Below, piece by piece: positions 50,947 through 59,227 of a DNA stretch of 64,000 nt; positions within the stretch are counted from its first letter, which is position 1; each line of letters starts with the position of its first letter. The stretch comes from CAZTAO01 sp964611645. Its GTDB lineage: Bacteria > Armatimonadota > UBA5829. The translations under genes and the position numbers were made by a program. The notes beneath the pieces were generated by a model. That model did not search any database. It saw only the letters and a program-made list of their open reading frames with translations, and had not been told where the DNA came from. The stretch spans positions 7,977 to 71,976 of the forward strand of contig CAZTAO010000022.1 in the NCBI GenBank assembly GCA_964611645.1. Reading direction: 5' to 3'.

Positions 50947-51732
50947 CTAATTCATTTCCTGCCCGCCCGTGACATTTAGCGCCTGGCCGGTCATGTAGCT
51001 GGCTTCGTCGCTGGCTAGAAATGCTACCACGTTGGTAACGTCGTCATACTCGCAGGCTCGGCCAAGCGGGACCTGGGAGAGGTACTTCTCTTTGACCTGG
51101 TCGATGGTCAGGCCCTGGGTCTTGCTGTATTGGTCGAACAGGCTGTCTTTCCAGAGCGTGCCTTCCAGGAGGTTGCCCGGGCAGACTGCGTTGACCCTGA
51201 TCTTCTGTGGCGCAAGCTCAAGGGCTAGGGACTGGGTAAGGCCGATTCCGCCAAACTTGCTCGCGGCGTAGGCCGAGTTCTTGGCGCTGCCCTTCTTGCC
51301 GGACTTGGAGTTGATCTGGATGATCACCCCGGACTGCTGCTTGGTCATAACTCGCGCGGCGTGCTTGGCACAGACCATGTAGCCGACCAGGTTGACTTCG
51401 ATCACCTTGCGCCAGTCGCTGACGCTGAACTCATCGATTGGCATGGCTTTGAGTATACCGGCGTTGGAGATGAGCACATCCAACCTGCCGAATGTCTTGA
51501 CCACGAGTTCCATCGCGCCTTCGACCTGCTCTTCATCGCATACGTTCATCCCGATACCTATTGTGCCGACTCCGAACTCCTCGGCAATCGCCCCAGCGGT
51601 CTTCTGAGCGCCTTCGTAGTTCACATCGGTGACCACGACCCTCGCGCCCTCGGCAGCGAACTTCCGGCAGATAGCCTCGCCCAACCCCTGCGCTCCACCA
51701 GTAACCAAAACCACTTTGTCTTTGAATCTCAT
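50947..51732 (-). CDS. SDR dehydrogenase similar to sorbitol-6-phosphate 2-dehydrogenase
   Basis: A 261-residue short-chain dehydrogenase. The NAD-binding motif is VLVTGGAQGLGEAI, then SNAG, and the catalytic Ser and YAASK. The late region GNLLEGTLWKDSLFDQY..LTIDQVKEKYLSQVPLGR and VTGGQEMN resembles E. coli SrlD, which oxidises sorbitol-6-P to fructose-6-P. I choose the ATG at 51732 (GGAG ten bases upstream). With the MDR dehydrogenase and class II aldolase genes on the same strand it may form a polyol or deoxysugar catabolic cluster. Confidence 0.82.
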   Translation of the reverse strand: MRFKDKVVLVTGGAQGLGEAICRKFAAEGARVVVTDVNYEGAQKTAGAIAEEFGVGTIGIGMNVCDEEQVEGAMELVVKTFGRLDVLISNAGILKAMPIDEFSVSDWRKVIEVNLVGYMVCAKHAARVMTKQQSGVIIQINSKSGKKGSAKNSAYAASKFGGIGLTQSLALELAPQKIRVNAVCPGNLLEGTLWKDSLFDQYSKTQGLTIDQVKEKYLSQVPLGRACEYDDVTNVVAFLASDEASYMTGQALNVTGGQEMN

Positions 51733-51754
51733 CGTATCAATCTCCAACTAACCT

Positions 51755-51867
51755 ATTCCCCCTCCCGCCAGGAGGGGGTTAGGGGGCGGTTCTCCTAACC
51801 TATCAATCTAGCACAATCCGGGGTTCAAAGAACCTCACCCCAGCCCTCTCCCAGCGGGGAGAGGGAG
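51755..51867. repeat. Family E hairpins between SDR and MDR genes
   Basis: CCCCCTCCCGCCAGGAGGGGG (51755-51775) and CTCACCCCAGCCCTCTCCC..GGGGAGAGGGAG (51834-51867). The space between holds nothing else recognisable. Confidence 0.65.
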
Positions 51868-51871
51868 TTAC

Positions 51872-53611
51872 TTATATCTCCAGCTTCGTCCTTAGCAACT
51901 CGTCTTCCGCTTCCTGGGTCCAGAACTTGCCGGCTTCCAGTTTGGCTGCCACGTTGGGCAGAACCTCGTGGAGCTTCGCAAGCTCGGTGAGCGGAAGGGT
52001 GATCTGCGGGAAGATGACCGTCTTGCCCGGGAACTTCGCGGTCTTGACAGCTACCAGGCCCTCGAACATTGCATCGATTCCGCCAACCGCCGCCATCGAG
52101 TTCTTGGTGGGCAGGTCCTTGACTTCGGTGTAGTGGAGGGTATCCACCATATCCTGCGGCCTCGATCCGCTCGAACCCACGAACCGGTTACCCTTGGCGT
52201 AGGTCACGCTCAGGTCCATTGTGGCGATTGTGCCTCTCGGGACTCCGGCGAATATGTTCATCAATCCGCCCTGACCAAGATACTTCACGGAACCTGCAAT
52301 GAGCGCCGCTACCGGGGCCAGAACGATCACGTCGTCGAACCCCTTGTCGTCGGTCATCCGCGCAATCTCGGCGTCCACTGCCGGCTGTCCGACTTCCATC
52401 GGGTTCATGAACACGACTTCAACTCCACGCGCCTCGGCTTCGGCTATGACGGCATCTCTCAGATAGTTGAGCCTGTCGTTGTCTACATCGGTGCACAGCA
52501 TCTTCTTGGGGCCGTTCTTGTCTCGAACGGCTCTCTGCACGTGCATCTGACCCATCGGGCCTGCCGCGCCTATAAACCACGCGGTCCCGCCGGGCTTGAG
52601 CTCGCTGTCGCGGCTGTTGACGTAGGCATCGGCGACCCGGGTGGAGGTGGTGCCGACGAAGTCGATGTAGTCGTAGTGGACTCTGCCGACATCTATCTTG
52701 ATAGCTTCGCCGATTGGCTTCTCGGCGGATATCGCCATAACGCCGTTATGCGCTGTGATCCCACCCAAGGCCTCGGCAACTGCCGGGCTGGGAGTTCCGA
52801 GGACGATAATGTCGTCGAATCCCACTCCCGCCGTGTTCTCATCGGACAGCGGCTTCACGGCCTCTGCTGCCGGCTTGCCGACCTCGGATATCTTCGCGCT
52901 CTTGCACAGGCCTGCTATTTGCGATTTCACATCAGCGCTTACGCCCGCAAGAACCACGAACTCAGGGCATCCGCCGCCGAACAGCGCCTCGTCGAACTTG
53001 AACCCCTTGTCCTCGAACTGCACAACCAGCATCTTGCCGCCGGACAGGGCAGTGCGGCGCGGGTGAATACGATAGCTCGCCACAACGCATGTCCACGGCT
53101 CAACCAGGGCAGCTTCCGCGTAGCCGACTTCGCTGCTGGTGGGAATGAGGTATGAACCCTCGTCGCCCGCGAGCACTTCTTCGCCGACTATCACAAACTG
53201 CTGCATCCCGCCCGGCAGAACGTAACCGAACGCCAGGTTCTTGCCCTTGAAGTACACATCCGCCTGCACGATGAACCGGTCGCCGGGTTTGTACTTGTCT
53301 TTGCAGTCATCTCCGGCTTCGATCACAGTCAGAGAGACCTCGTGACCGGGGATCACAGGCTCATTGACCAAATCGCGGCCAACTATACGGGCGTGGGTCG
53401 ATCCCTGGGTGACCAACTTCACATCAGAGAAGCAGATTCCGATGGTATCCACACGCAGCAGCACTTCGCCTGCCTTGGGCTTGAGCATCGGAAGATCGTC
53501 CGGCTGGCCATCCTTGCCGAAGTTCTCCACCCCAGCCTGGTAAGCCCGCCAAGCCACATTCTTAGAAGGAAGCTGGTATTCCAGTTTCCGGTATCTTTCC
53601 AGTTTGTCCAT
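51872..53611 (-). CDS. Zinc-type MDR alcohol dehydrogenase with two Rossmann-like domains
   Basis: A 579-residue medium-chain dehydrogenase-like protein, well above the usual 340-420. The N-terminal catalytic domain shows Cys60 (GICFSD), GHE at 89-91 and Glu171 (ALVEPWTC), consistent with a catalytic zinc. Residues 190-340 form a Rossmann-like unit without a glycine motif (MLVVQFEDKGF.. GFDDIIVLGTPSPAVAEALGG..DFVGTTSTR). Residues 341-500 form a second unit with GAAGPMG and GFDDVIVLAPVAALIAGSVKYLG..RFVGSSGSR. The two units look like a duplication. It resembles sorbose-1-phosphate-reductase-type enzymes. The start is the ATG at 53611, behind AGAGG. Confidence 0.82.
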   Translation of the reverse strand: MDKLERYRKLEYQLPSKNVAWRAYQAGVENFGKDGQPDDLPMLKPKAGEVLLRVDTIGICFSDVKLVTQGSTHARIVGRDLVNEPVIPGHEVSLTVIEAGDDCKDKYKPGDRFIVQADVYFKGKNLAFGYVLPGGMQQFVIVGEEVLAGDEGSYLIPTSSEVGYAEAALVEPWTCVVASYRIHPRRTALSGGKMLVVQFEDKGFKFDEALFGGGCPEFVVLAGVSADVKSQIAGLCKSAKISEVGKPAAEAVKPLSDENTAGVGFDDIIVLGTPSPAVAEALGGITAHNGVMAISAEKPIGEAIKIDVGRVHYDYIDFVGTTSTRVADAYVNSRDSELKPGGTAWFIGAAGPMGQMHVQRAVRDKNGPKKMLCTDVDNDRLNYLRDAVIAEAEARGVEVVFMNPMEVGQPAVDAEIARMTDDKGFDDVIVLAPVAALIAGSVKYLGQGGLMNIFAGVPRGTIATMDLSVTYAKGNRFVGSSGSRPQDMVDTLHYTEVKDLPTKNSMAAVGGIDAMFEGLVAVKTAKFPGKTVIFPQITLPLTELAKLHEVLPNVAAKLEAGKFWTQEAEDELLRTKLEI

Positions 53612-53654
53612 TGCAATTGCCTCTTCTGAACTATTTGGCATCGCCACAACTCAT

Positions 53655-53756
53655 CTCCGCTAGCCCTGAGTAAGGAGCGAAGCGACTGTATCGAAGGGCG
53701 ATTGCCGTAATGCCGTCCTTCGATACGCCTGCGGGCTACTCAGGACTAGCGGGATA
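53655..53756. repeat. Family G inverted repeat
   Basis: CTAGCCCTGAGTAAGGAGCG..CTGTATCGAAGGGCG pairs with GTCCTTCGATACGCC..CTCAGGACTAG. The outer arms CTAGYCCTGAGT are inverted. A related copy lies near 20500-20612. Confidence 0.8.
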
Positions 53757-53764
53757 CATCGTTC

Positions 53765-54526
53765 CTATTTGAAATGCGCCAGCCTTTGCTCCTCATCCGG
53801 CCTGTGGCAGATTCTGTTTACATCGGTGCGCTCAAGATAGTGGATGCCGCCGAATATGCTGGCCCCTCGCAGGACTCTGGCGACCTTGCACCACATCGCG
53901 GTGATGGCTTCCACCTGGTGAGAGGTCTTGCCCAGAGCGATGATGCCGTGGTTTCTGACCAATATCACCTTGGGAGGCTCGCAATTGCGATCTACATACT
54001 CATTCAGGTTCTGTCTTATGGCTCTGCCAAGCTCGACTCCCGGGTCTGCGTATTCCAGGAACATCGGCTCCAGGCCGCAATATGCGATCTCATCCGGGAA
54101 TATGCGCCCGCCCTGGATGATCTCCTTGGCGTTCACGCTGCACAGCAGGCTGTTGACCGCTGTGGCGTGGGTATGGCCGACGAAGTTCACGTCCGGCAGG
54201 CCAAGCAGGAATGCGTGGAAAGTGGTCTCGATGGAGGGGCGGAGTTTGCTGTTCGGGTCGGCGCATGCGCCGAAAAGAAGGCTCTTCACCTCATCGTCGG
54301 TCAGCGGGCCTTTGTCGAGGATCTCCTGGGCCGCCTTGAGCTTTACCTTTACAAAGGTCTCCGGCACGGCATCGCAAAGATACTTGCCGCTTGCCTTCAC
54401 GTAGAAGAACTCATCGTCTATCTTGGCGGAGGTGTTGCCCTCGCCTAGTATCACATAGTCATTCTCAGGCCTGCCAAGGAATGCGGAAAGCCTGACGAGT
54501 TCGTTGAGCACGCTCTGTTCATCCAA
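53765..54526 (-). CDS. Class II aldolase/adducin-family protein
   Basis: A 253-residue zinc aldolase-fold protein, related to rhamnulose-1-phosphate and fuculose-1-phosphate aldolases. VILGEGNTSAK is the phosphate-binding loop, FVGHTHATAV carries two zinc His, PKVILVRNHGIIALG the third, and ETTFHAFLLG supports the fold. Cleavage of a deoxyketose-1-phosphate to DHAP and lactaldehyde would fit the rhamnose isomerase 5 kb away. I choose a TTG at 54526 with GGAGGT seven bases upstream. Open sequence before it translates family A repeats and is not part of the protein. Confidence 0.85.
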   Translation of the reverse strand: MDEQSVLNELVRLSAFLGRPENDYVILGEGNTSAKIDDEFFYVKASGKYLCDAVPETFVKVKLKAAQEILDKGPLTDDEVKSLLFGACADPNSKLRPSIETTFHAFLLGLPDVNFVGHTHATAVNSLLCSVNAKEIIQGGRIFPDEIAYCGLEPMFLEYADPGVELGRAIRQNLNEYVDRNCEPPKVILVRNHGIIALGKTSHQVEAITAMWCKVARVLRGASIFGGIHYLERTDVNRICHRPDEEQRLAHFK

Positions 54527-54646
54527 GATATGGACCTCCGGGGGAGTTTTGGACCCTGGGGATTTGTTCGGCAGAATCCTGCCTATTGTACCAGAAAGGG
54601 GAGATGGAGTCCAAATTCGGCTCTGGTTTGCTGCTGGTTTCGGTTG

Positions 54647-54703
54647 CTGGTTTCGACTACGCTCAACCAGCGCCACCCGTTCATTGAGCGGAGTCGAAAT
54701 GAA
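54647..54703. repeat. Two family A palindromes
   Basis: One copy at 54647-54670 has TTTCGACTACGCTCAA with CTGG/CCAG arms. A reverse copy at 54680-54703 has TTGAGCGGAGTCGAAA with TTCA/TGAA arms. Confidence 0.8.
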
Positions 54704-54751
54704 GCAGTAATCTGGTCTTGGTGAGCGATATGCCGGAATCTTCATCTCTTC

Positions 54752-54839
54752 CCCTCACCCCAGCCCCTATCGCAGCCCCGCTCCGCTAGGGTCTGCTTTC
54801 GGGCAGCGCCTTTCCCCGCGGGACCGGGGAGAGGGGGTA
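54752..54839. repeat. Composite family E palindrome
   Basis: CCCCTCACCCCAGCCCCTAT..GCAGCCCCGCTCCGCTAGGG..CTGCTTTCGGGCAGCGCC..GGGAGAGGGGG. It corresponds in reverse to the composite at 3420-3500. Confidence 0.7.
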
Positions 54840-54897
54840 TTTCATCCACTCTGAACACTTACGAAATGAACAGGGGACCACATGTTTGCCCCATTGT

Positions 54898-54940
54898 TGG
54901 TATAATGCTTGAAATGGAATAACCATAGGAGGCTTCCTCC
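54898..54940 (+). promoter_or_regulatory. Promoter and possible RBS-sequestering hairpin of tldE-like gene
   Basis: An extended -10, TGGTATAAT (TATAAT at 54901-54906), predicts a leader of about 30 nt. The Shine-Dalgarno GGAGG (54928-54932) is followed by CTT and CCTCC (54936-54940), a perfect complement, directly before the ATG at 54942. The ribosome binding site could therefore be masked in a five-base-pair hairpin. Confidence 0.5.
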
Positions 54941-54941
54941 G

Positions 54942-56276
54942 ATGATCGATACTGATAGATTGCTTGAGATAGCCCAGGCGGCGTGCGACGCGGCGATGGC
55001 TGCCGGGGCTGAGTTTGTGGATGTGAGCGCCAGCAGCGCGCGGGCGCTTTCGGTGGACCTCGAATCCAGCGCCATCGAGTGCTGCGAGGAGAACGCCGAC
55101 GCTGGAGTCTCCGTTCGCGCCATATACCGAGGTGGGACCGGCTGGGCGTCGGCGGACACCGTGGACGTCGACCAGGCCGCGCAGACCGGCAGGACCGCGG
55201 CTGAACTAGCCCTGCTATCCCAACCCGACCCGGACTTCGTCTCCCTCCCCGGCCCTGCCCCACAGTATCCGGATGTTCCGGGCTTGTGGGACGACAGAGT
55301 CGCCGGGCTGGGAATTGGGAGCCTGATCAAGTACGCCATATCCAACATCGACTCGGCGCTGGCGGTCGACTCACGGATGGTAGTCAGCGGCGGGTTCCAC
55401 GTGTCTGCAAGCAAGCGGGCGATTGTGAACTCGCTGGGTGTTCGGCTGGGGTCGGCCGCAACCCGCATCGGCGGCAGCATTATGGCGGTGGTGCGCAGCG
55501 GGGACGACGTCGGCAGCTTCTATGAATACGACTCCGCCAGGACTTCTGGGGATTTCGAGCCTCACGGGATCGGCGCCGAGGCTGCCAGGCAGGCGCTGAA
55601 GTATATGGGCGCGCGCAAGATAGCGGGCGGCAGGATGCCGGTGGTGCTTGGGCCTCTGGCCAGTCCATCGGTCTTCTTCGGCCTTGCAGGCAACACCGAC
55701 GCCGAGAACGTGATGCGGGGAAGGTCGTTTCTGGCCGCAAAGGTCGGAGAGCGGGTAGCCTCCGCACTGGTCACCCTCACCGATGACCCCCTGATCCCGG
55801 GCGGTCTGGGTTCCCGGGCTTTCGACTCCGAAGGCTTCCCGTGCGCGCCATTGGTGATCGTGGACAAGGGAATCCTCAAGACCTACATCTACGGCTCCTA
55901 CACCTCAAACAAGGCCAAAGTCCGCAATACCGGCCACGGGACCAGGGGCAACAGCGCCTCGCTCTCCAACCTTATCTGCGATCTTGGTGAGGTGAGCAGC
56001 CAGGAGATAATCAAGTCCACGGAGCGTGGGCTTTACCTGAATATGGGTTCCATCAGGCCGGATGCGATAACCGGCGACGTGTCCGGGGCGGTGGACTTCG
56101 GGTTTATGATAGAGGACGGGCAACTGGCCTACCCGGTGCAAAGCGCGATGATTGGTGGAAGTTTCCTGGACATGACCCGCAATATCGACGCCATATCCTC
56201 CGACTGCCGCCGCGAGCCAGGCGCCCTGATGCCCACCATTCGCATACAAGACGTCCTCGTATCCGGGAGCAAGTAG
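54942..56276 (+). CDS. TldD/PmbA-family metalloprotease subunit (TldE/PmbA-like)
   Basis: A 444-residue protein of the TldD/TldE family, whose heterodimer degrades unfolded peptides and matures some RiPPs and microcins. LLEIAQAACDAAMAAGAEFVDV, DAGVSVRAIYRGGTGWA, GRMPVVLGPLASPSVFFGL, SFLAAKVGERVAS, HGTRGNSASLSNL and TGDVSGAVDFGFMIEDG are family blocks. The HExxH zinc motif of TldD is not seen, so it is the TldE/PmbA-type subunit. No TldD partner is in the window. The start is the ATG at 54942, behind GGAGG. Confidence 0.88.
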   Translation: MIDTDRLLEIAQAACDAAMAAGAEFVDVSASSARALSVDLESSAIECCEENADAGVSVRAIYRGGTGWASADTVDVDQAAQTGRTAAELALLSQPDPDFVSLPGPAPQYPDVPGLWDDRVAGLGIGSLIKYAISNIDSALAVDSRMVVSGGFHVSASKRAIVNSLGVRLGSAATRIGGSIMAVVRSGDDVGSFYEYDSARTSGDFEPHGIGAEAARQALKYMGARKIAGGRMPVVLGPLASPSVFFGLAGNTDAENVMRGRSFLAAKVGERVASALVTLTDDPLIPGGLGSRAFDSEGFPCAPLVIVDKGILKTYIYGSYTSNKAKVRNTGHGTRGNSASLSNLICDLGEVSSQEIIKSTERGLYLNMGSIRPDAITGDVSGAVDFGFMIEDGQLAYPVQSAMIGGSFLDMTRNIDAISSDCRREPGALMPTIRIQDVLVSGSK

Positions 56277-56300
56277 TGTGTTGTACCCAGTACAACCCAC

Positions 56301-56409
56301 GTCATGCCGGACTTGATCCGGCATCCATCTGAGCGACCGAGTAGACCCTGAATCAAGTTCAGGGTGACGTGTGGATGTCACAATTAGACATACAAGTAGA
56401 CATACAAGT
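56301..56409. repeat. Palindromes and a 12-bp tandem before cdsA
   Basis: GTCATGCCGGACTTGATCCGGCATCC (in part, 56301-56326), then a family D copy ACCCTGAATCAAGTTCAGGGT (56345-56365), then two exact AGACATACAAGT units (56386-56397 and 56398-56409). All lie in the 208-bp gap before cdsA. Confidence 0.75.
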
Positions 56410-56484
56410 AGACGCGGTTGGGTGTAATGCTCTATACTTGTCTATCTCAGGCGGGACGATAGCAGAGATCGGGGCGACAATACT

Positions 56485-57345
56485 ATGCTTGCTCGCATAT
56501 TGACCGGTGTCATTGGCATACCGTTCGCGTTTGCAGTGGTTTTCTGGCCCAACGGAAAACCGTTTGCGGTTGTGATCGGTTTTGTGGCGGTGGTGGGCGT
56601 GATGGAGTTCTACCACGGGCTCCGTCAGCAGACCCGAATTCGCCCCATCGAGTGGGTGGGCGTGATTGCGGTCGTTATGTTCATCATATCGGCCACCAGC
56701 CTTGCGGGATCGAACTTCACCTCAATTCTGCCTGCTGTTCTCACGCTGCTCTTCGTTCTGTCGTTTTGCGTGGAATTTATCCGCACTAAGCGCGCCCCGA
56801 TCGAGAATGTCGGCACCACGGTTTTTGGCGCGATGTATGTGGGGTGGTTCATCTCCCACATGGTGGCTCTGCGGTGGTTCAGCGGCAAAGTTATGCTCGC
56901 CGGCACTCAGTATGCCGCCGACACCGGCGCCTGCCTTGTGATGCTGATATTCCTGGCGACCTGGGCTTGCGACACCGGCGCGTTCGCGATAGGCAGGAAG
57001 TGGGGCAAGCACAAGATGGCCCCTCTCCTCAGCCCCAACAAGACAATGGAAGGCGCGGCGGGCGGCCTGGTGTCCTCGATTGTGCTGGCCATGCTCTGTG
57101 GCTGGCTGATCCATATGCCCTGGTACCACACCCTCGCGTTGGGCATTATCTTTGGGGTATTTTCGCAGTTGGGCGACCTCTCGGAATCCGCGATCAAGAG
57201 GGAACTGGGGATCAAGGACTTCGGCAAGATAGTCCCCGGGCACGGCGGCATCCTCGACCGCTTCGACAGTGTCCTGTTCACCGGCCCCGCAGCGTTCTAC
57301 TACATAGTGATCTTCATGCAGGAATGGCTCAAGCGGGCGGTGTAG
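56485..57345 (+). CDS. cdsA: Phosphatidate cytidylyltransferase
   Basis: A 286-residue integral membrane enzyme making CDP-diacylglycerol, the central precursor of bacterial phospholipids. It has about eight helices. The family signature is intact: LGDLSESAIKRELGIKDFG then KIVPGHGGILDRFDSVLFTGP. The preceding ACDTGAFAIGRKWGKHK and LSPNKTMEGAAGG are also conserved. A TATACT -10-like box lies at 56433-56438. The ribosome binding site is weak. It is a single gene with a normal length. Confidence 0.95.
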   Translation: MLARILTGVIGIPFAFAVVFWPNGKPFAVVIGFVAVVGVMEFYHGLRQQTRIRPIEWVGVIAVVMFIISATSLAGSNFTSILPAVLTLLFVLSFCVEFIRTKRAPIENVGTTVFGAMYVGWFISHMVALRWFSGKVMLAGTQYAADTGACLVMLIFLATWACDTGAFAIGRKWGKHKMAPLLSPNKTMEGAAGGLVSSIVLAMLCGWLIHMPWYHTLALGIIFGVFSQLGDLSESAIKRELGIKDFGKIVPGHGGILDRFDSVLFTGPAAFYYIVIFMQEWLKRAV

Positions 57346-57487
57346 TTGCTCATGGTCAGCCTCGCGAACTGCCGCAGTCAGCTTTCCAATCGGCCGCAGT
57401 CAGCGCCAGCGGCTACAGCTATCCCATCCTTCCGGGTATCCTGCCTGGAGGGCTAACACATCTCTTCAACACAGGAACCAACACAAA

Positions 57488-58597
57488 ATGAGTGAAACAA
57501 GACCCACCATCGCCGATTTCGACAAAAGAATGTCCCCCCTCAGCGGCAGCCAGACCCCCATGCAGTGGCTCAAGGCCGATGAGGCGCCTTTCCGACTGAC
57601 GGGCTTTGCATGGTTTGAACAAGACAAGGTCTTCCGGCGGATGCCCGTGGCTGCGCCCGGGGAGCTTCCGGAGGGGGTGGAATGGCTCGCTAATCACACT
57701 ACCGGCGGGCAGGTAGCTTTCCGGACCGACTCCCGGCATATCGCGGTCCGCGTGAAGCTCTCGGGCCTGGCGGATATGAACCACATGCCCTCCACCGGCC
57801 AGTGCGGGTTCGACCTTTACCTGGGCGCGCCGTTCGGCAAGCGGTTCCACAAGGTTACTATATACGATCACACGCAGACCGAGTATGAAGTCCTGCTGTG
57901 GGACCACCCGGACGCGGCGATGCGGGAGTTTACCCTCAACTTCCCGCTCTACCAGGGCGTGGATGACCTGCGGATCGGCCTGGACCCCGAAGCCAACATT
58001 GACCCGCCAACGCCATACTCCATCGATGGCCGGATCGTCATCTACGGCACTTCCATCACCCACGGGGGCTGCGCGGCGCGGCCGGGTATGGCCTATCCGA
58101 ACATCCTTAGCCGCAGGCTCAACGCGGAGATAATCAACCTGGGTTTCTCCGGCAACGGCAAAGGGGAGCCCGAGGTCTGCCGGATCTTCGCATCCATCCC
58201 GGATGTGCGGATGTTTGTGCTTGATTACGAAGCCAACGCCGTGAGCGAAGAGAAGTTCAGCGAGACCCTGCCCGCTAATATCGGCATCATCCGCGAGAAC
58301 TACCCGACGGTCCCGATCCTTGTGGTCTCGCGCATAACGTTCTCCTACGACCCGACCAACGCCGAAAGCGACAAGCAGCGCAATGACACTCGCGACATGC
58401 AGGCCAGGGTGGTGGAGAACGCCAAAGCTAACGGCGACTCCAACATCTACTTCCTCGATGGCGCAACCCTGCTTGGCGAGGACTATGACGAGTGCACGGT
58501 AGACGGAGTCCACCCCACCGACCTGGGCTTCCTGCGCATAGCCAACGCAATGGAACCGGTGATCCGGAGAATACTCGCCCTCCCCGCCTCCCGATGA
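57488..58597 (+). CDS. SGNH/GDSL-family hydrolase with N-terminal jelly-roll
   Basis: A 369-residue protein with no signal peptide. Residues about 35-170 form a beta-sandwich (HTTGGQVAFRTDSRHIAVRV, CGFDLYLG) typical of the GxSGNH/SsfX3-like acyl-hydrolase group. The catalytic domain follows: VIYGTSITHGG with nucleophile Ser189, NLGFSGNGKGEPEV with the Gly and Asn oxyanion residues, and the C-terminal DGVHPTDLG with Asp and His. The likely substrate is an acetylated or acylated carbohydrate. It is preceded by an AGGAA ribosome binding site. Confidence 0.85.
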   Translation: MSETRPTIADFDKRMSPLSGSQTPMQWLKADEAPFRLTGFAWFEQDKVFRRMPVAAPGELPEGVEWLANHTTGGQVAFRTDSRHIAVRVKLSGLADMNHMPSTGQCGFDLYLGAPFGKRFHKVTIYDHTQTEYEVLLWDHPDAAMREFTLNFPLYQGVDDLRIGLDPEANIDPPTPYSIDGRIVIYGTSITHGGCAARPGMAYPNILSRRLNAEIINLGFSGNGKGEPEVCRIFASIPDVRMFVLDYEANAVSEEKFSETLPANIGIIRENYPTVPILVVSRITFSYDPTNAESDKQRNDTRDMQARVVENAKANGDSNIYFLDGATLLGEDYDECTVDGVHPTDLGFLRIANAMEPVIRRILALPASR

Positions 58598-58726
58598 CAG
58601 TCTGGGGGAATCGGTGATATGATAGGGGAGTTGTGGGTTACGAGTTTCGAGTTATCCGCAGATGACGCAGATGGGTAATGTATTGTCATTCCGAAATGCT
58701 GTAAGCAATGGGGGAGTGTGACGGCA

Positions 58727-59227
58727 ATGAGCGGTAACCTCGGGAGGCCGATTGAGCCGGGCCAGCCGGCAAACAAAGACTTCGACGACTATGAAGTTCA
58801 CCTATTGGTATACAACTGTGACCCGGATCTGGTGACATCGACCTTGGGCATTGAGCCATCGAGGGTCTACCGAAAAGGTGAACTCATACATGGATCGAAC
58901 TTTCCCCTATCCGTCTACCGTTACGATATATGGCACCTTGATTCTCCCGGCGCAAAGCCTTGGGACATGACTGAGCTGGTCGATGAGCTTTTGCAGGTGA
59001 TAAAGCCTGTGGCCGACAGGTTCCGTCTCTTGCCGGAGACGTCCTGGACGATGTTCGACATCTACTACAAGCACGTGGGATCTAACCCACAGGTGGCTCT
59101 TACTGCGGAGCAGATGCGTGTTTTGGCGGACATCGGAGCTGAAATGTGGGCAGACATATACTGCACTCCGGATGATTACGAGGAATCTGCTTTTGTTGCG
59201 CAGGAGGGACAGGATAATGCGGAATGA
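58727..59227 (+). CDS. DUF4279-like domain protein
   Basis: A 166-residue soluble protein. VHLLVYNCDPDLVTSTLGIEPSRVYRKGE, IWHLDSPGAKPWDMTELVDELLQVI and the alternating strands match the DUF4279 pattern. Some members sit in polymorphic-toxin immunity loci, but no toxin is next to it here. I choose the ATG at 58727 because the GTG three codons earlier overlaps its GGGGAG ribosome binding site. Its end overlaps the next gene by 11 bp, so the two are co-translated. Function is unknown. Confidence 0.7.
   Translation: MSGNLGRPIEPGQPANKDFDDYEVHLLVYNCDPDLVTSTLGIEPSRVYRKGELIHGSNFPLSVYRYDIWHLDSPGAKPWDMTELVDELLQVIKPVADRFRLLPETSWTMFDIYYKHVGSNPQVALTAEQMRVLADIGAEMWADIYCTPDDYEESAFVAQEGQDNAE

Noticed and set aside
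54527..54745. N-terminal extension of the class II aldolase including LVERSRNQQ
   Set aside because: The extension is translated repeat sequence; a TTG with a strong ribosome binding site marks the true start downstream.
56386..56409. Two 12-bp direct repeats as a possible CRISPR or iteron array
   Set aside because: Only two units, contiguous, with no spacers and no cas or replication gene nearby.
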